Of a DNA stretch of 64,000 nt, positions 27,484 through 37,540 are shown piece by piece (positions within the stretch are counted from its first letter, which is position 1; each line of letters opens with the position of its first letter). Both the position numbers and the translations under genes were made by a program. A model generated the notes under the pieces. That model was given only the letters and a program-made list of their open reading frames with translations, had not been told where the DNA came from and searched no databases. The DNA comes from Guptibacillus hwajinpoensis (GTDB lineage Bacteria; Bacillota; Bacilli; Bacillales; Guptibacillaceae): contig NZ_JAIVAE010000008.1 in the NCBI RefSeq assembly GCF_020171785.1, positions 186,001 through 250,000 on the forward strand. Direction: 5' to 3'.

Positions 27484-28419
27484 TTACTTATGATTCAGTT
27501 CCTTCAAAACGACTGTTGAAAGAATCTCAATAAATTCATCCTGGGCATTTGGCATTTCTGGTCGATAATAGTTTGCGCCAATTTCATCGGTCACAACTTT
27601 ACATTCGTAGTCATTATCGAATAAGACTTCTAGATGATCAGCGACAAAACCAACTGGCGCATAAACGAACGAAGTAAAACCTTGCTTTTCGTGAAGATCT
27701 CTCGTTAAGTCCTGTACGTCAGGACCGATCCATGGATCAGGTGTGTTTCCTTCACTTTGCCAACCGATTGCCACATTTTTCACGCCAGACTCTTCAACAA
27801 TGAGGTTGGCTGTTTCTTTCAATTGATCAGGATAAGGGTCTCCATTTGCAATGATTTTCTCAGGTAAACTATGGGCTGAAACAATTAGTACTGCTTTTTC
27901 ACGCTCTTGGTCAGACATGTCGTCAAAGATCGCTTTTATTCGCTTTGCCCAGTAGGAGATAAACTTAGGCTCATCATACCAGCTTTCTACAGAATGAATA
28001 ACTGGCCCTCCGATTTTCTCCGCTTCTTGTTTAGCTCGTCCATTGTATGATTTGATGCTAAATGTGGAGAAATGAGGAGCAAGGACGATGCTAACCGCTT
28101 CTTCAATTCCATCATTATGCATCTCTTGAACAGCATCTTCAACGAAAGGTTCAATATGCTTTAATCCGATATATAGCTTGAATTCAATTTCGTCTTGAAC
28201 CTTATTAAGATGAGCTTCTAGCCCTTTCGCCTGGTCTTCTGTTATTTTCGCAAGTGGCGAAATACCACCAATGGCTTTGTAACGATCTTGGAGGTCTTTT
28301 AATTGTTCATCAGACGGCTTACGACCACGTCGTATATGTGTGTAATACCTTTCAATGTCCTCTTCTTTATACGGCGTTCCATACGCCATTACGAGTAATC
28401 CCATTGTTTTTTTAGCCAT
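27484..28419 (-). CDS. hemH: ferrochelatase (coproporphyrin III type)
   Basis: A 311-residue enzyme that inserts Fe2+ into the porphyrin near the end of heme synthesis; Firmicutes use coproporphyrin III (CpfC). [10 protein letters not shown] at the N-terminus, the His in SAHSLPEKI and the Glu in [12 protein letters not shown] match the B. subtilis active-site residues, and the length matches HemH (310). The gene is monocistronic here, without hemE or hemY beside it. GAGGGG lies upstream of the ATG. Confidence 0.94.
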   Translation of the reverse strand: MAKKTMGLLVMAYGTPYKEEDIERYYTHIRRGRKPSDEQLKDLQDRYKAIGGISPLAKITEDQAKGLEAHLNKVQDEIEFKLYIGLKHIEPFVEDAVQEMHNDGIEEAVSIVLAPHFSTFSIKSYNGRAKQEAEKIGGPVIHSVESWYDEPKFISYWAKRIKAIFDDMSDQEREKAVLIVSAHSLPEKIIANGDPYPDQLKETANLIVEESGVKNVAIGWQSEGNTPDPWIGPDVQDLTRDLHEKQGFTSFVYAPVGFVADHLEVLFDNDYECKVVTDEIGANYYRPEMPNAQDEFIEILSTVVLKELNHK

Positions 28420-28516
28420 GAATGTGTTCCCCTCTCGTCCAATAATTAATTAAACAAACTATCTTTTTGTAATTATTATCATCTAGCTATCAGTATACCT
28501 TTTTTTCTCTCCTGAA

Positions 28517-28675
28517 TCAAAGGAAACCGAACTTAAATTCGCAACGTTTTGTGTCATACTCATTGAACCAAATCTTTATGTAGATTGCCACATCCGATGC
28601 GCTTCCTTCACTAGTATAGCGGACATCTTGCGTTCTGTCTTTTTCTTCTTCTACTTCAATCTCAAGCCTGCCCAC
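28517..28675 (-). other. open frame of about 50 codons, possible gene remnant
   Basis: In the 376-base gap after hemH, a minus-strand frame reads VGRLEIEVEEEKDRTQDVRYT and so on, ending in EFKFGFL. It looks protein-like, but has no ribosome site and starts just after an in-frame stop. It may be a decayed gene or chance. The rest of this gap holds the palindrome at 28708-28752 and a terminator. Confidence 0.25.
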
Positions 28676-28707
28676 CAACGATTGTTTTCATACTGCTGTG
28701 AAGTAGC

Positions 28708-28752
28708 GCGGTAGTGAAGCGGGGGTCAGGTACGTACCTGACCCCCTACCGC
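28708..28752. repeat. 26-bp perfect palindrome with outer GCGGTA/TACCGC arms
   Basis: The core 28721-28746 is a perfect palindrome (arm GGGGGTCAGGTAC), framed by GCGGTA and TACCGC. It is GC-rich in an AT-rich gap, has no T-run and is not associated with a promoter. It resembles short mobile palindromic repeats of Bacillaceae. Confidence 0.6.
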
Positions 28753-28761
28753 CACTCATAA

Positions 28762-28788
28762 GAAAAAGCTGCGCACATTCGCGCAGCT
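28762..28788 (-). terminator. terminator of the gene at 28796
   Basis: AGCTGCGC/GCGCAGCT stem with a six-base loop followed by TTTTTC on the minus strand, eight bases after the stop. Confidence 0.9.
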
Positions 28789-28795
28789 CTTGTCC

Positions 28796-29146
28796 TTATT
28801 TCTCCATAGCACCATTATGTTTTGAAACCACTTCACGTAAATCCGTATCATCTGATTCATCTGTTTCAAATGCTAACAAATAGCGAAACTCTCGATCTGC
28901 CTTTCCAGAAGGATCTGCATTTTCTTCTTGTTTTCCTGTAGGCGTTTCGTTCGAGAAGAACAAATCGTTGTTCGCTCCAGCCGGTGTAGCTGTTCCTTGT
29001 CCTGGAATAGGTGCATCAATGTTAAGCTTTTTATCTTCAGGTATATGTTCAACTGACAATTGACTTACCGAATAAGTCTGCAAATCAGCTTTTGCACTTT
29101 CTGCATCGTTCTCTGTTGTAAAATAGGCTTGTAATGATTTACTCAT
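28796..29146 (-). CDS. small hydrophilic protein, possible stress protein
   Basis: A 116-residue soluble protein. The start SLQAYFTTENDAESAKADLQTY and the end EFRYLLAFETDESDDTDLREVVSKHNG form an N- and C-terminal pair of ferredoxin-like half-motifs; the middle is Pro/Asn/Gly-rich and likely flexible. Bacillaceae general-stress proteins of the YflT/heat-induced type have a similar start, but I cannot assign a family. AAGGAG lies upstream of the ATG. Confidence 0.6.
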   Translation of the reverse strand: MSKSLQAYFTTENDAESAKADLQTYSVSQLSVEHIPEDKKLNIDAPIPGQGTATPAGANNDLFFSNETPTGKQEENADPSGKADREFRYLLAFETDESDDTDLREVVSKHNGAMEK

Positions 29147-29223
29147 GTCAATCCAACTCCTTTTTGATGATCTCATAAAAAGGGTTTCCCGAATCTCATC
29201 CGTTCTAATCATCGTGATGGCAT

Positions 29224-29598
29224 TTAATGCTGCTTAGCGACGATCACCATTGAAACAAAAACGGTACTAATCAGCATGGCAGCTAACACACTCAGCACCG
29301 TTACTGCACTGATCTCTACAATGTTGAATTGAAGAAGAGAAAGAAATACCACGATGTACCCAAGCACAGCAAAATAGGAATAAAACATCCCTTTCTCTCG
29401 AATCATGCGACTTCGCTCATCTTTCGCCTTAAATTGCGGCTGAAGGTAACTTAAGCAAAAACCCATAATGGACATCGATATCAGCATATAACTCGCAGGA
29501 ATCGGTTCATTACCTGTACCAATCCCAACGCTCAGTAATAACAAAGCATTTAAAGCAAAAAAGACGCCAAAAACAACATACGCTTTATTAATTCCCAC
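29224..29598 (-). CDS. four-helix membrane protein paired with an XRE regulator
   Basis: A 124-residue protein with four hydrophobic segments (about 7-26, 38-55, 71-89, 95-118) and a charged loop FKAKDERSRMIREKG, a feature of small membrane proteins that accompany HTH regulators in Firmicutes. GTG start with GGGGGAG upstream. It follows the XRE gene by two bases and is co-transcribed with it. It may transmit a membrane signal, but no role is known. Confidence 0.7.
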   Translation of the reverse strand: MGINKAYVVFGVFFALNALLLLSVGIGTGNEPIPASYMLISMSIMGFCLSYLQPQFKAKDERSRMIREKGMFYSYFAVLGYIVVFLSLLQFNIVEISAVTVLSVLAAMLISTVFVSMVIVAKQH

Positions 29599-29600
29599 AC

Positions 29601-29804
29601 CTACTCCCCCTCTGAATCTAAATAAAAAATCTCCTCGACAATCGTTCCAAACAATTTCGCCATTTCGAGTGCTAGCGGTAAAGACGGATTGTATTTTCCT
29701 TTTTCTATTGAAATAATCGTTTGTCTTGATACGCCCAGTATTTCTGCTAGACGATCTTGTGAAAAGCCTTTTTCTCTTCTTTTTTCACGTAGTACATTTT
29801 TCAA
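29601..29804 (-). CDS. small XRE-family transcriptional regulator
   Basis: A 67-residue protein that is almost only a Cro/CI helix-turn-helix: LREKRREKGFSQDRLAEILGVSRQTIISIEKGKYNPSLPLALEMAKLF. The C-terminal VEEIFYLDSEGE completes the YgzD/YozG-type fold. TTG start with AGGAGG eight bases before. It heads a two-gene operon with a membrane protein, and the four GTAAAG half-sites at 29842-29873 are probably its autoregulatory operator. Confidence 0.88.
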   Translation of the reverse strand: MKNVLREKRREKGFSQDRLAEILGVSRQTIISIEKGKYNPSLPLALEMAKLFGTIVEEIFYLDSEGE

Positions 29805-29839
29805 TTAAAAGGCCTCCTAACTTCTTCACCATCATTTTA

Positions 29840-29873
29840 ACGTAAAGCACACTTTACGTAAAGTTAACTTTAC
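29840..29873. promoter_or_regulatory. double inverted repeat, probable XRE operator
   Basis: Four half-sites: GTAAAG 29842, CTTTAC 29852, GTAAAG 29858, CTTTAC 29868. They form two identical inverted repeats (GTAAAG-N4-CTTTAC) spaced 16 bases apart, between the divergent XRE gene and the 65-codon gene. The arrangement fits cooperative binding of two dimers. Confidence 0.7.
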
Positions 29874-29937
29874 AAAACATGATCTCCCACTAAACTACAC
29901 ATGCTAAATAGGTACAGACGAAATAAGGAGGTCGAAT

Positions 29938-30135
29938 ATGAAACAAGATCCGAGCGAATCCGTGCGCGCCAACAAAAAGATCAACGATTCCTTTTACAAA
30001 GGGAAAGCTCCTGTAAATGTTGACGAAAAAATCAATGAAGATTTCTATGGCGAGGAACCAACTCACCCTACTAGCTATCTCGGCAACAATACGCCCGCTA
30101 TCGATGTAACAGGAAATAAAGATCAAAATCGATAA
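29938..30135 (+). CDS. 65-residue hydrophilic protein with an internal repeat
   Basis: Short, charged and without a signal or membrane segment. Two related units are seen: KKINDSFYKGKAPVNV and EKINEDFYGEEPTHPT. AGGAGG is exactly placed before the ATG and a terminator follows, which supports a real gene. No family was recognised. It is divergent from the XRE operon, so it might share its operator. Confidence 0.65.
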   Translation: MKQDPSESVRANKKINDSFYKGKAPVNVDEKINEDFYGEEPTHPTSYLGNNTPAIDVTGNKDQNR

Positions 30136-30140
30136 ACACA

Positions 30141-30185
30141 AGAAACAGCCCCTTGCTAGGCTAGCATGAGGGCTGTTTCTTATTA
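30141..30185. terminator. bidirectional terminator
   Basis: AGAAACAGCCC/GGGCTGTTTCT stem with a nested TGCTAG/CTAGCA, T-rich on the right. It lies between the 65-codon gene and the convergent MFS gene. Confidence 0.85.
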
Positions 30186-31364
30186 TTCATTAAAGACGTG
30201 AATGTTCTTTCGTAAATAAAGTGCTGATCCTAACAATAAGACTCCTGATAAACCAAAAACAAATGGCACATTAACAAGCTCAGCAAGAAAGCCATAAAAC
30301 AAAGATCCAAGACCAAACGTAATTGAGATCAGAGCACTCTGTGCACTAAATACCTCAGGAAGAGACTCATTCGGACATCTTTTTTGAATCATCGTTACCA
30401 TCGCGATGGATTTGATTTGTTCAACTACTCCAGAAAGTACAGTTAACAGAAGAGCTACAACAGGGACACTTGTTATGCCAAAGATAAACGTGAGAATACT
30501 AATCGAAAAGCACGTCATGAGTAGCGTTTCCTTCATATACTGTTCAAACCAACGCGTATACCTCGATACTGCCATACCACCAACAATCAAACCGATGAAA
30601 AAGCTTGCATTTAAATATCCCCACCATGCTTCTGACTTCATAAGCACTTCTTCCACAAAGATATAAAGAATCGCAGCAATCCAGACGACATTTGCGATAG
30701 CTTCAATAACGACCATCATATGAACAACACGTAGAACTGGATGTTTCCAAATGATTTTCCAACCGCTCATCATTTGAATTTTCGTTTGCCGATCTTGATA
30801 ACCTTTTACGACGATGAAACCCATCATGAACGTAGAAATGACATACATCAAAAAAGTAATCCAAATCACAATAAAGCCAGACGTAGCCGCAACCATTATA
30901 CCGCCAATCGCCCAACCTCCAAATTGAATCGATTGATCAACGACCGCTACGAAACTATTCGCTTTCGCAAGTTCATTTTCCGTAACGAGTTGAGGCAGCA
31001 TGGCATTCCGAGCAGGCGCGGCCCACCCATCCAAAAATGCAATTAGAAAAGCAATCATTACTATGAACAGCACAGAAGGAGTGAAAATCCATAAAGACAG
31101 ACCAAGCCATCCTAGCAACACCGTCTTTAAACTTTGTGAACCGACGAGCAATCCTTTTAACGACACACGGTTTAATACGAGCGGTGCAAACATGCCGCTC
31201 ACAAAACGAGCCATTGTAATCGTGAACGGTAACAACGAAAGATAAAGTGCAGAACCCGTTGCCTGGTAAAGAACGGCAATAAGCGCCACAATATAGAGAA
31301 CGTCCCCTATGTTGGCAAACCCCTGCCCAACCCATAGAAAACGAAATGAACGAAATCTCATCAT
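30183..31364 (-). CDS. MFS transporter, drug-efflux-like
   Basis: A 393-residue, roughly 11-12-helix member of the major facilitator superfamily (MFS_3/enterobactin-exporter-like group). FRFLWVGQGFANIGDVLY at the N-terminus, DGWAAPARNAMLPQLVTENELAKANSF (the conserved PARNA-LPQLV motif) and QIKSIAMVTMIQKRCPN are typical. The substrate is unknown. AAGGGG lies before two consecutive ATGs. Confidence 0.82.
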   Translation of the reverse strand: MMRFRSFRFLWVGQGFANIGDVLYIVALIAVLYQATGSALYLSLLPFTITMARFVSGMFAPLVLNRVSLKGLLVGSQSLKTVLLGWLGLSLWIFTPSVLFIVMIAFLIAFLDGWAAPARNAMLPQLVTENELAKANSFVAVVDQSIQFGGWAIGGIMVAATSGFIVIWITFLMYVISTFMMGFIVVKGYQDRQTKIQMMSGWKIIWKHPVLRVVHMMVVIEAIANVVWIAAILYIFVEEVLMKSEAWWGYLNASFFIGLIVGGMAVSRYTRWFEQYMKETLLMTCFSISILTFIFGITSVPVVALLLTVLSGVVEQIKSIAMVTMIQKRCPNESLPEVFSAQSALISITFGLGSLFYGFLAELVNVPFVFGLSGVLLLGSALYLRKNIHVFNE

Positions 31365-32948
<1,584 letters not shown>

Positions 32949-32979
32949 GGGGATGCAAATTACTAATTGAGGTGTTCTT

Positions 32980-34122
32980 ATGAAAATATCCATCGTAACC
33001 GAGACATTCCTACCTTCAACAGATGGTGTCGTGACGAGACTTCGTGCATCGATTGATTATTTAATTGATCAAGGACACGAAATCCAAGTCATTGCGCCAG
33101 ATTTAGGAGTGCGTAGCTATCGGAATATTCGCTTTGATGGAGTTCAGCCTCGTACATTCTTTCTCTATAAACATCGGAAATTTGGCATGCCTACTCGTAC
33201 GATTAAAACGTATCTAGAAGAGTTTGATCCTGATCTCGTTCACGTCGTTAACCCCGCTTTTATGGGATATTCAGGTATTAAGTATGGTAAGAAACTTGGC
33301 GTCCCCCTTATCGCCTCTTACCATACTCACGTGCCAAAATACGCCGATTACTACAATATGTCATGGTCGGAACCTCTCCTCTGGTGGCACTTCAGAAGAA
33401 TGCACAATAAAGCGGATATTAACCTTTGTACATCACAAGCTATCTTAGAAGAGTTAAATGATCAAAATTTCTATAATATGCATTTATGGAAGCGTGGCGT
33501 AGATACCGAGCGATTTAATCCTGAACTGCGTGACAGCGACATGCGACGCCGTTTATCAAATGATCATCCAGATAAAACCCTTCTTCTTTTTGTCGGAAGA
33601 TTAGCGTTCGAAAAAGAAATCGATTCACTTGTACCGATGCTTGAGCAAAAGCCAGATGCTCATCTCGCGATTGTTGGGGATGGACCTTATCGAAGTGAAC
33701 TTGAAAAGAATTTTGGTCATCTAGATAACGTGACCTTCACTGGTTTTCTACACGGAGAAGAGCTTGCAAAGGCTTATGCTTCTGCAGACGCCTTTATGTT
33801 TCCTTCAACAACGGAAACATTAGGACTTGTTATTCTTGAAGCGATGGCAAGCGGTCTTCCCGTCATAGCCGCAGAATCAGGTCCTACGAACGAACAAGTT
33901 GAAGATGGTTCAACTGGTCTGCTCTATCGTTCCGGTGCTAACGGTAACCTGACTGAAGTCATTAATCGCCTTCAAGAGTCAGGGTTATTAGAAAAAATGT
34001 CGAAAGAAGCGTACGAGCATTCTAGAGATTACGGATGGCGTGGGCCTGCCCAGCAGCTACTTGATTTCTATGAGTCTGCTATTGAACTGAAACAAGAAAA
34101 GCAGCAACAAGCGATCCAATAG
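32980..34122 (+). CDS. sqdX: GT4 glycosyltransferase, SqdX/SQD2-like (sulfoquinovosyl transferase)
   Basis: A 380-residue GT-B glycosyltransferase. In the N-terminal domain, VTETFLPSTDGVVTRL and the conserved IASYHTHVPKYADYY; in the C-terminal domain, LLFVGRLAFEKEIDSL, AIVGDGPYRSELE, FMFPSTTETLGLVILEAMASGLPVIA, the E-x7-E donor site of GT4. LWKRGVDTERFNP is shared with plant SQD2. Placed directly after sqdB (31 bases) it most likely transfers sulfoquinovose to diacylglycerol, giving SQDG, at the membrane. A glucosyl- or mannosyl-DAG transferase is the alternative. Confidence 0.85.
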   Translation: MKISIVTETFLPSTDGVVTRLRASIDYLIDQGHEIQVIAPDLGVRSYRNIRFDGVQPRTFFLYKHRKFGMPTRTIKTYLEEFDPDLVHVVNPAFMGYSGIKYGKKLGVPLIASYHTHVPKYADYYNMSWSEPLLWWHFRRMHNKADINLCTSQAILEELNDQNFYNMHLWKRGVDTERFNPELRDSDMRRRLSNDHPDKTLLLFVGRLAFEKEIDSLVPMLEQKPDAHLAIVGDGPYRSELEKNFGHLDNVTFTGFLHGEELAKAYASADAFMFPSTTETLGLVILEAMASGLPVIAAESGPTNEQVEDGSTGLLYRSGANGNLTEVINRLQESGLLEKMSKEAYEHSRDYGWRGPAQQLLDFYESAIELKQEKQQQAIQ

Positions 34123-34143
34123 AAATGATAGAAGGTTGAGTCT

Positions 34144-34599
34144 ATGAAGCAGAGGCGAATTGGAAGGGGTTCAAAACAGGTAATGAGCTTTAGTGCAATT
34201 GGTGTTATGAATGCACTTGTTGACATTGGGGCTTTAAATCTGCTCATGCTGTTCTTTCCTACAGATGATCGAATCCAACTGATTATGTATAACACAATTT
34301 CATATGTCCTTGCGATCATCAACAGCTATTTTTGGAATGCGAAGCTAACGTTTCCCTCCAAAGCAATTCATGATCGGAAACAAGTGCTTCTGTTTCTCGC
34401 CCAGGCCGTGATCGCTCTTGGGATTAGTAACCTGGTCTTTTATGGAGCGCTTCTCATTTTTGAATGGATTTCACTTCCCCGCTACATTGAACGCAACATT
34501 TCAAAGGGACTCGCTATGCTGCTCTCTTCTGCTTCAAGCTTCTTTATGATGAAACATCTCGTGTTTCCACGTACAAAGCCAAAGCAAGAGAAACAATGA
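34144..34599 (+). CDS. GtrA-family membrane protein
   Basis: A 151-residue protein with four transmembrane helices of the GtrA family (PF04138). SFSAIGVMNALVDIGALNLLM is the first helix, NSYFWNAKLTFP lies in the loop after the second helix, and a basic C-terminus follows. GtrA proteins are linked with flipping or modifying prenyl-linked sugars and lipid-linked glycans. Here it closes the sqd operon (21 bases after the transferase), so a role in moving the new glycolipid, or a linked sugar carrier, across the membrane is plausible but inferred. Confidence 0.8.
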   Translation: MKQRRIGRGSKQVMSFSAIGVMNALVDIGALNLLMLFFPTDDRIQLIMYNTISYVLAIINSYFWNAKLTFPSKAIHDRKQVLLFLAQAVIALGISNLVFYGALLIFEWISLPRYIERNISKGLAMLLSSASSFFMMKHLVFPRTKPKQEKQ

Positions 34600-34606
34600 G
34601 CTTCAC

Positions 34607-34636
34607 AAAAAACCGCAGGAAACTCCTGCGGTTTTT
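34607..34636. terminator. bidirectional terminator of the sqd operon and the DUF368 gene
   Basis: AAAACCGCAGGA/TCCTGCGGTTTT stem with a short AAC loop, with A-run and T-run flanks on both strands. Confidence 0.92.
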
Positions 34637-34637
34637 A

Positions 34638-35468
34638 TTATGCTTCCTTATGCTCAATTTTTCCAAGAGCCATAGCTGCCCCTAATCCTAGGAGTAACGT
34701 TGCTATACTTACCATGGCAAGTCCTACATCAGACTGAAAACCTGGGTATAAGACGACAACCGATCCGATGACTAATCCAATCATAACCGCATAAGTGGAG
34801 ACGGTATATTTGGAGAGTAAATGAGCAATTACTTTCCCCGTTAAGCTCAATCCAATAATGATTCCAGCACCCACTGTTAATAGAAGAGGAATATTGAACG
34901 AAGAAAGACCATGTATAACGGTTTGATACGATCCTAATAATAAAAGAACAAAAGAGCCGCTTACTCCAGGGAGAATCATCGCTGTACTAGCTAACCATCC
35001 TGAGAAGAACAGAATGATATAATCGACCATGTCTAATGATTTCATTATCTCTCCTGATCCATCGCCCTTTAGAAAGAGCGTGGAAGCAATTAGAATTGCC
35101 GCCACAAGTAACAATCCATAATGGAAAGACTCGAAATTTTTCTTATAATCCACTTTTCTTAATAGAAAAGGCACTACCCCAATAATTAGGCCGATAAAGA
35201 AAAAGAACGTTGGCTGAGGATAATGTTCAAGAAGCTTTTCCATAAGCTGGCTTACGAGCAGTAACGCGAGTCCTACTCCTAATAGAAGGGGAATAAAAAA
35301 GCCGAGTTCTTTTTTCCAATTCTTACTCATTAACCCATTGATCCCACTAATTAACCTACGATAAATGCCAAGCACCATCGCGATCGTTCCACCACTAACA
35401 CCAGGGATCAGATCACTAACACCCATTAATAAACCTCGATAAATATTTCGCCAAACAAACATGTTCAC
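34638..35468 (-). CDS. DUF368 membrane protein (PopT-type polyprenyl-phosphate translocase family)
   Basis: A 276-residue, multi-helix membrane protein of DUF368 (PF04018). The repeated motif DLIPGVSGGTIAMVLG (near 20) and MILPGVSGSFVLLLLG (about 165) marks an inverted duplication. Family members have been shown to return undecaprenyl phosphate to the inner leaflet (PopT); function here is by family. A GTG at 35468 is used, with an ATG two codons later also possible. It converges with the sqd operon on a shared terminator. Confidence 0.85.
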   Translation of the reverse strand: MNMFVWRNIYRGLLMGVSDLIPGVSGGTIAMVLGIYRRLISGINGLMSKNWKKELGFFIPLLLGVGLALLLVSQLMEKLLEHYPQPTFFFFIGLIIGVVPFLLRKVDYKKNFESFHYGLLLVAAILIASTLFLKGDGSGEIMKSLDMVDYIILFFSGWLASTAMILPGVSGSFVLLLLGSYQTVIHGLSSFNIPLLLTVGAGIIIGLSLTGKVIAHLLSKYTVSTYAVMIGLVIGSVVVLYPGFQSDVGLAMVSIATLLLGLGAAMALGKIEHKEA

Positions 35469-35701
35469 GTTTCTCCTTTTGCTATCTGTCTCGTTCCTAC
35501 TTTACCCAAATCTCACCTTTTGTTAACCGAACGTTCTTCTATTTCGCAGAAAAATGTTCGCTATCATTTACTATGCCACATCTCCTTCCGAAAAGGATGA
35601 ATCAATTTTGTGACATTTCTTAATTAAAGCCTGGCAGTTGAAATAGACGATTGGTTTGCAGTAAAGTGATAGAAGTGATTTACACACACTGGAGGAATTA
35701 G

Positions 35702-36589
35702 ATGAGTGATCGAAATAAAGGAATTATCCTATTACTAATATCATCTTTTGGTTTTGCCATGATGGCTGCGTTTGTAAAGCTATCAGGTGACGTACCAACG
35801 ATTCAAAAAACGATGTTTCGAAATGGTGTCTCTGCCATCATTTCATTTGGTTTTGTGATGTACTACAAAGAAAGGCTATTCGGTAAAAAAGAAAACCAGA
35901 AGTTTCTTTTACTGCGCTCCGCTCTTGGAACGCTAGGAATCATCTTCTATTTTTACGCGATCGATCATCTCGTTCTATCTGATGCCGACATGCTCAATAA
36001 GCTAAGTCCTTTCTTATTAATTATCTTCTCTGCTCTTTTCTTAAAAGAAAAAGCGAGACGTTTCCAGATCGTTGCCATCATCATTGCTTTCATCGGTACG
36101 CTATTGATTATCAAGCCTCAATTCTCGGTGGAAACGATCCCGTATATTTCTGGACTACTTTCTGCTATTTTCGCTGCCGGCGCCTATACCGTTCTAAGGG
36201 TGCTTGGACAACGTGAGAAATTCTATACGGTTGTCTTCTATTTCTCATTCTTCTCAACCGTTGTTTTGTTACCTTTCGTGATTATGTTCTATGAACCAAT
36301 GGAAACGAAGCAGCTGATCTATCTTCTACTAGCAGGTGTGTTCGCTACGCTTGGCCAATTCGGCCTTACCGTTGCCTATAAGTTTGCGCCAGCTCGTGAG
36401 ATTTCGATTTTCTTCTACTCAACAGTCGTTTACTCTGCTTTAATCAGTATCGTTCTATTCGGACAAATTCCTGATGCATGGAGTATTATTGGCTATATCA
36501 TTATTTTCTCAGCCTCATTTTATATGTTTCTACGTAACAACCATGAGGCAAAAAAGCTTAAAAAGAGAGACCTGCAAACATCTCATTAA
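35702..36589 (+). CDS. DMT-family (EamA) transporter
   Basis: A 295-residue membrane protein with ten predicted helices forming two EamA repeats: the first up to FIGTLLIIKP and the second from ISGLLSAIFAAGAYTVLRVLG. KLSPFLLIIFSALFLKEK and SALISIVLFGQIPDAWSIIGYIIIF are typical motifs at the repeat ends. It exports or imports an unknown metabolite. GGAGGAATTAG precedes the ATG; a strong terminator follows. Confidence 0.85.
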   Translation: MSDRNKGIILLLISSFGFAMMAAFVKLSGDVPTIQKTMFRNGVSAIISFGFVMYYKERLFGKKENQKFLLLRSALGTLGIIFYFYAIDHLVLSDADMLNKLSPFLLIIFSALFLKEKARRFQIVAIIIAFIGTLLIIKPQFSVETIPYISGLLSAIFAAGAYTVLRVLGQREKFYTVVFYFSFFSTVVLLPFVIMFYEPMETKQLIYLLLAGVFATLGQFGLTVAYKFAPAREISIFFYSTVVYSALISIVLFGQIPDAWSIIGYIIIFSASFYMFLRNNHEAKKLKKRDLQTSH

Positions 36590-36599
36590 TGAAGTCATT

Positions 36600-36641
36600 A
36601 AAAAGAGCGCTAAACGTCTCCATGTGTTTAGCGCTCTTTTT
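36600..36641 (+). terminator. terminator of the DMT gene
   Basis: AAAAAGAGCGCTAAAC paired with GTTTAGCGCTCTTTTT, ten bases after the stop. Confidence 0.93.
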
Positions 36642-36883
36642 GCAATTCTTCACCTATTAACAAATAGACGCACGATCTACTAGTGGGAAACTCGTATAAG
36701 ATTGGAGCTGATGATGCTTATATACGAATTTGTGTTCAAGATAGTAAGCCTCCTCCTACTATACGATATTTCTCAATTTATATGGATGAACCCTCCCATT
36801 TATTGTTACAATGAGCAAGTCGTCATTGAAGCGACAAAGTGTTCTCATCGATTAGCTATTTGATATCATGGAGGAAAATGAAT
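36642..36883. other. gap between the DMT terminator and the two-helix protein gene
   Basis: About 240 AT-rich bases without a supported gene; only the GGAGG ribosome site of the next gene is identifiable. Confidence 0.4.
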
Positions 36884-37483
36884 ATGCCTACGATCAACCA
36901 AGTCATTGAAAAATACAACGAAGTCGAAAAATTATCAGATGCACCCCTCACGATCATATCTGATGTATTGTGGATCATTGTGGGGTTAATATTCATGGTT
37001 CATCTTATACAAAATCAAAAATCACTATCGCGTTTAAATGCTATCTATCAAGGAGCCTCACTTGCCCTTATTTTGATCATCATAGGCTACTTATCTTTTA
37101 CCATCAACAGCTATGATTTTTCAGCGGATAAAGCTCATTGGAAAGAAAACACCCTATCCCCTTATCTGAATTCCCTCGAAGAGCATAACGAAAAGGTAGA
37201 AGACTTTTCACAGCTTTTGCAAACACCTGAGGAAAAAGAAGGCATTGAATCTCACTATGTAAGCGATGATCATCATTCTATTTGGATAAAGCTAGATACG
37301 ATTACAGATACAGGCGAAAAACAGCAAAAAATCGTCGAATCAACGATTGTGAAAGAACCAATTCAACAAGCCTACCTTACCTACAAAATGATCGAAAAAC
37401 CGATTTCAGAACGTTATTCTGATCAGTTCTATTATGAAACAACGCTTCACATTCCAGAAGAATATATGATATTGACCGATTAA
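36884..37483 (+). CDS. two-helix membrane protein with C-terminal soluble domain, unknown
   Basis: A 199-residue protein. Two hydrophobic helices (about 24-44, LTIISDVLWIIVGLIFMVHLI, and 54-74, GASLALILIIIGYLSF) are followed by a soluble domain of about 120 residues, probably extracellular, with charged and aromatic residues and no cysteines. It is not assigned to a family. The second of two close ATGs (36884) has GGAGG nine bases upstream; 36878 is too close. Confidence 0.6.
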   Translation: MPTINQVIEKYNEVEKLSDAPLTIISDVLWIIVGLIFMVHLIQNQKSLSRLNAIYQGASLALILIIIGYLSFTINSYDFSADKAHWKENTLSPYLNSLEEHNEKVEDFSQLLQTPEEKEGIESHYVSDDHHSIWIKLDTITDTGEKQQKIVESTIVKEPIQQAYLTYKMIEKPISERYSDQFYYETTLHIPEEYMILTD

Positions 37484-37491
37484 CTCTTTCG

Positions 37492-37529
37492 AAAGCATAC
37501 GCTCCAGTTTTGGAGGTGTGCTTTTTTTG
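37492..37529 (+). terminator. terminator of the two-helix protein gene
   Basis: Stem AAAGCATACGCTCCA/TGGAGGTGTGCTTT followed by a run of Ts. Confidence 0.85.
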
Positions 37530-37540
37530 GTTGCAAGAGA

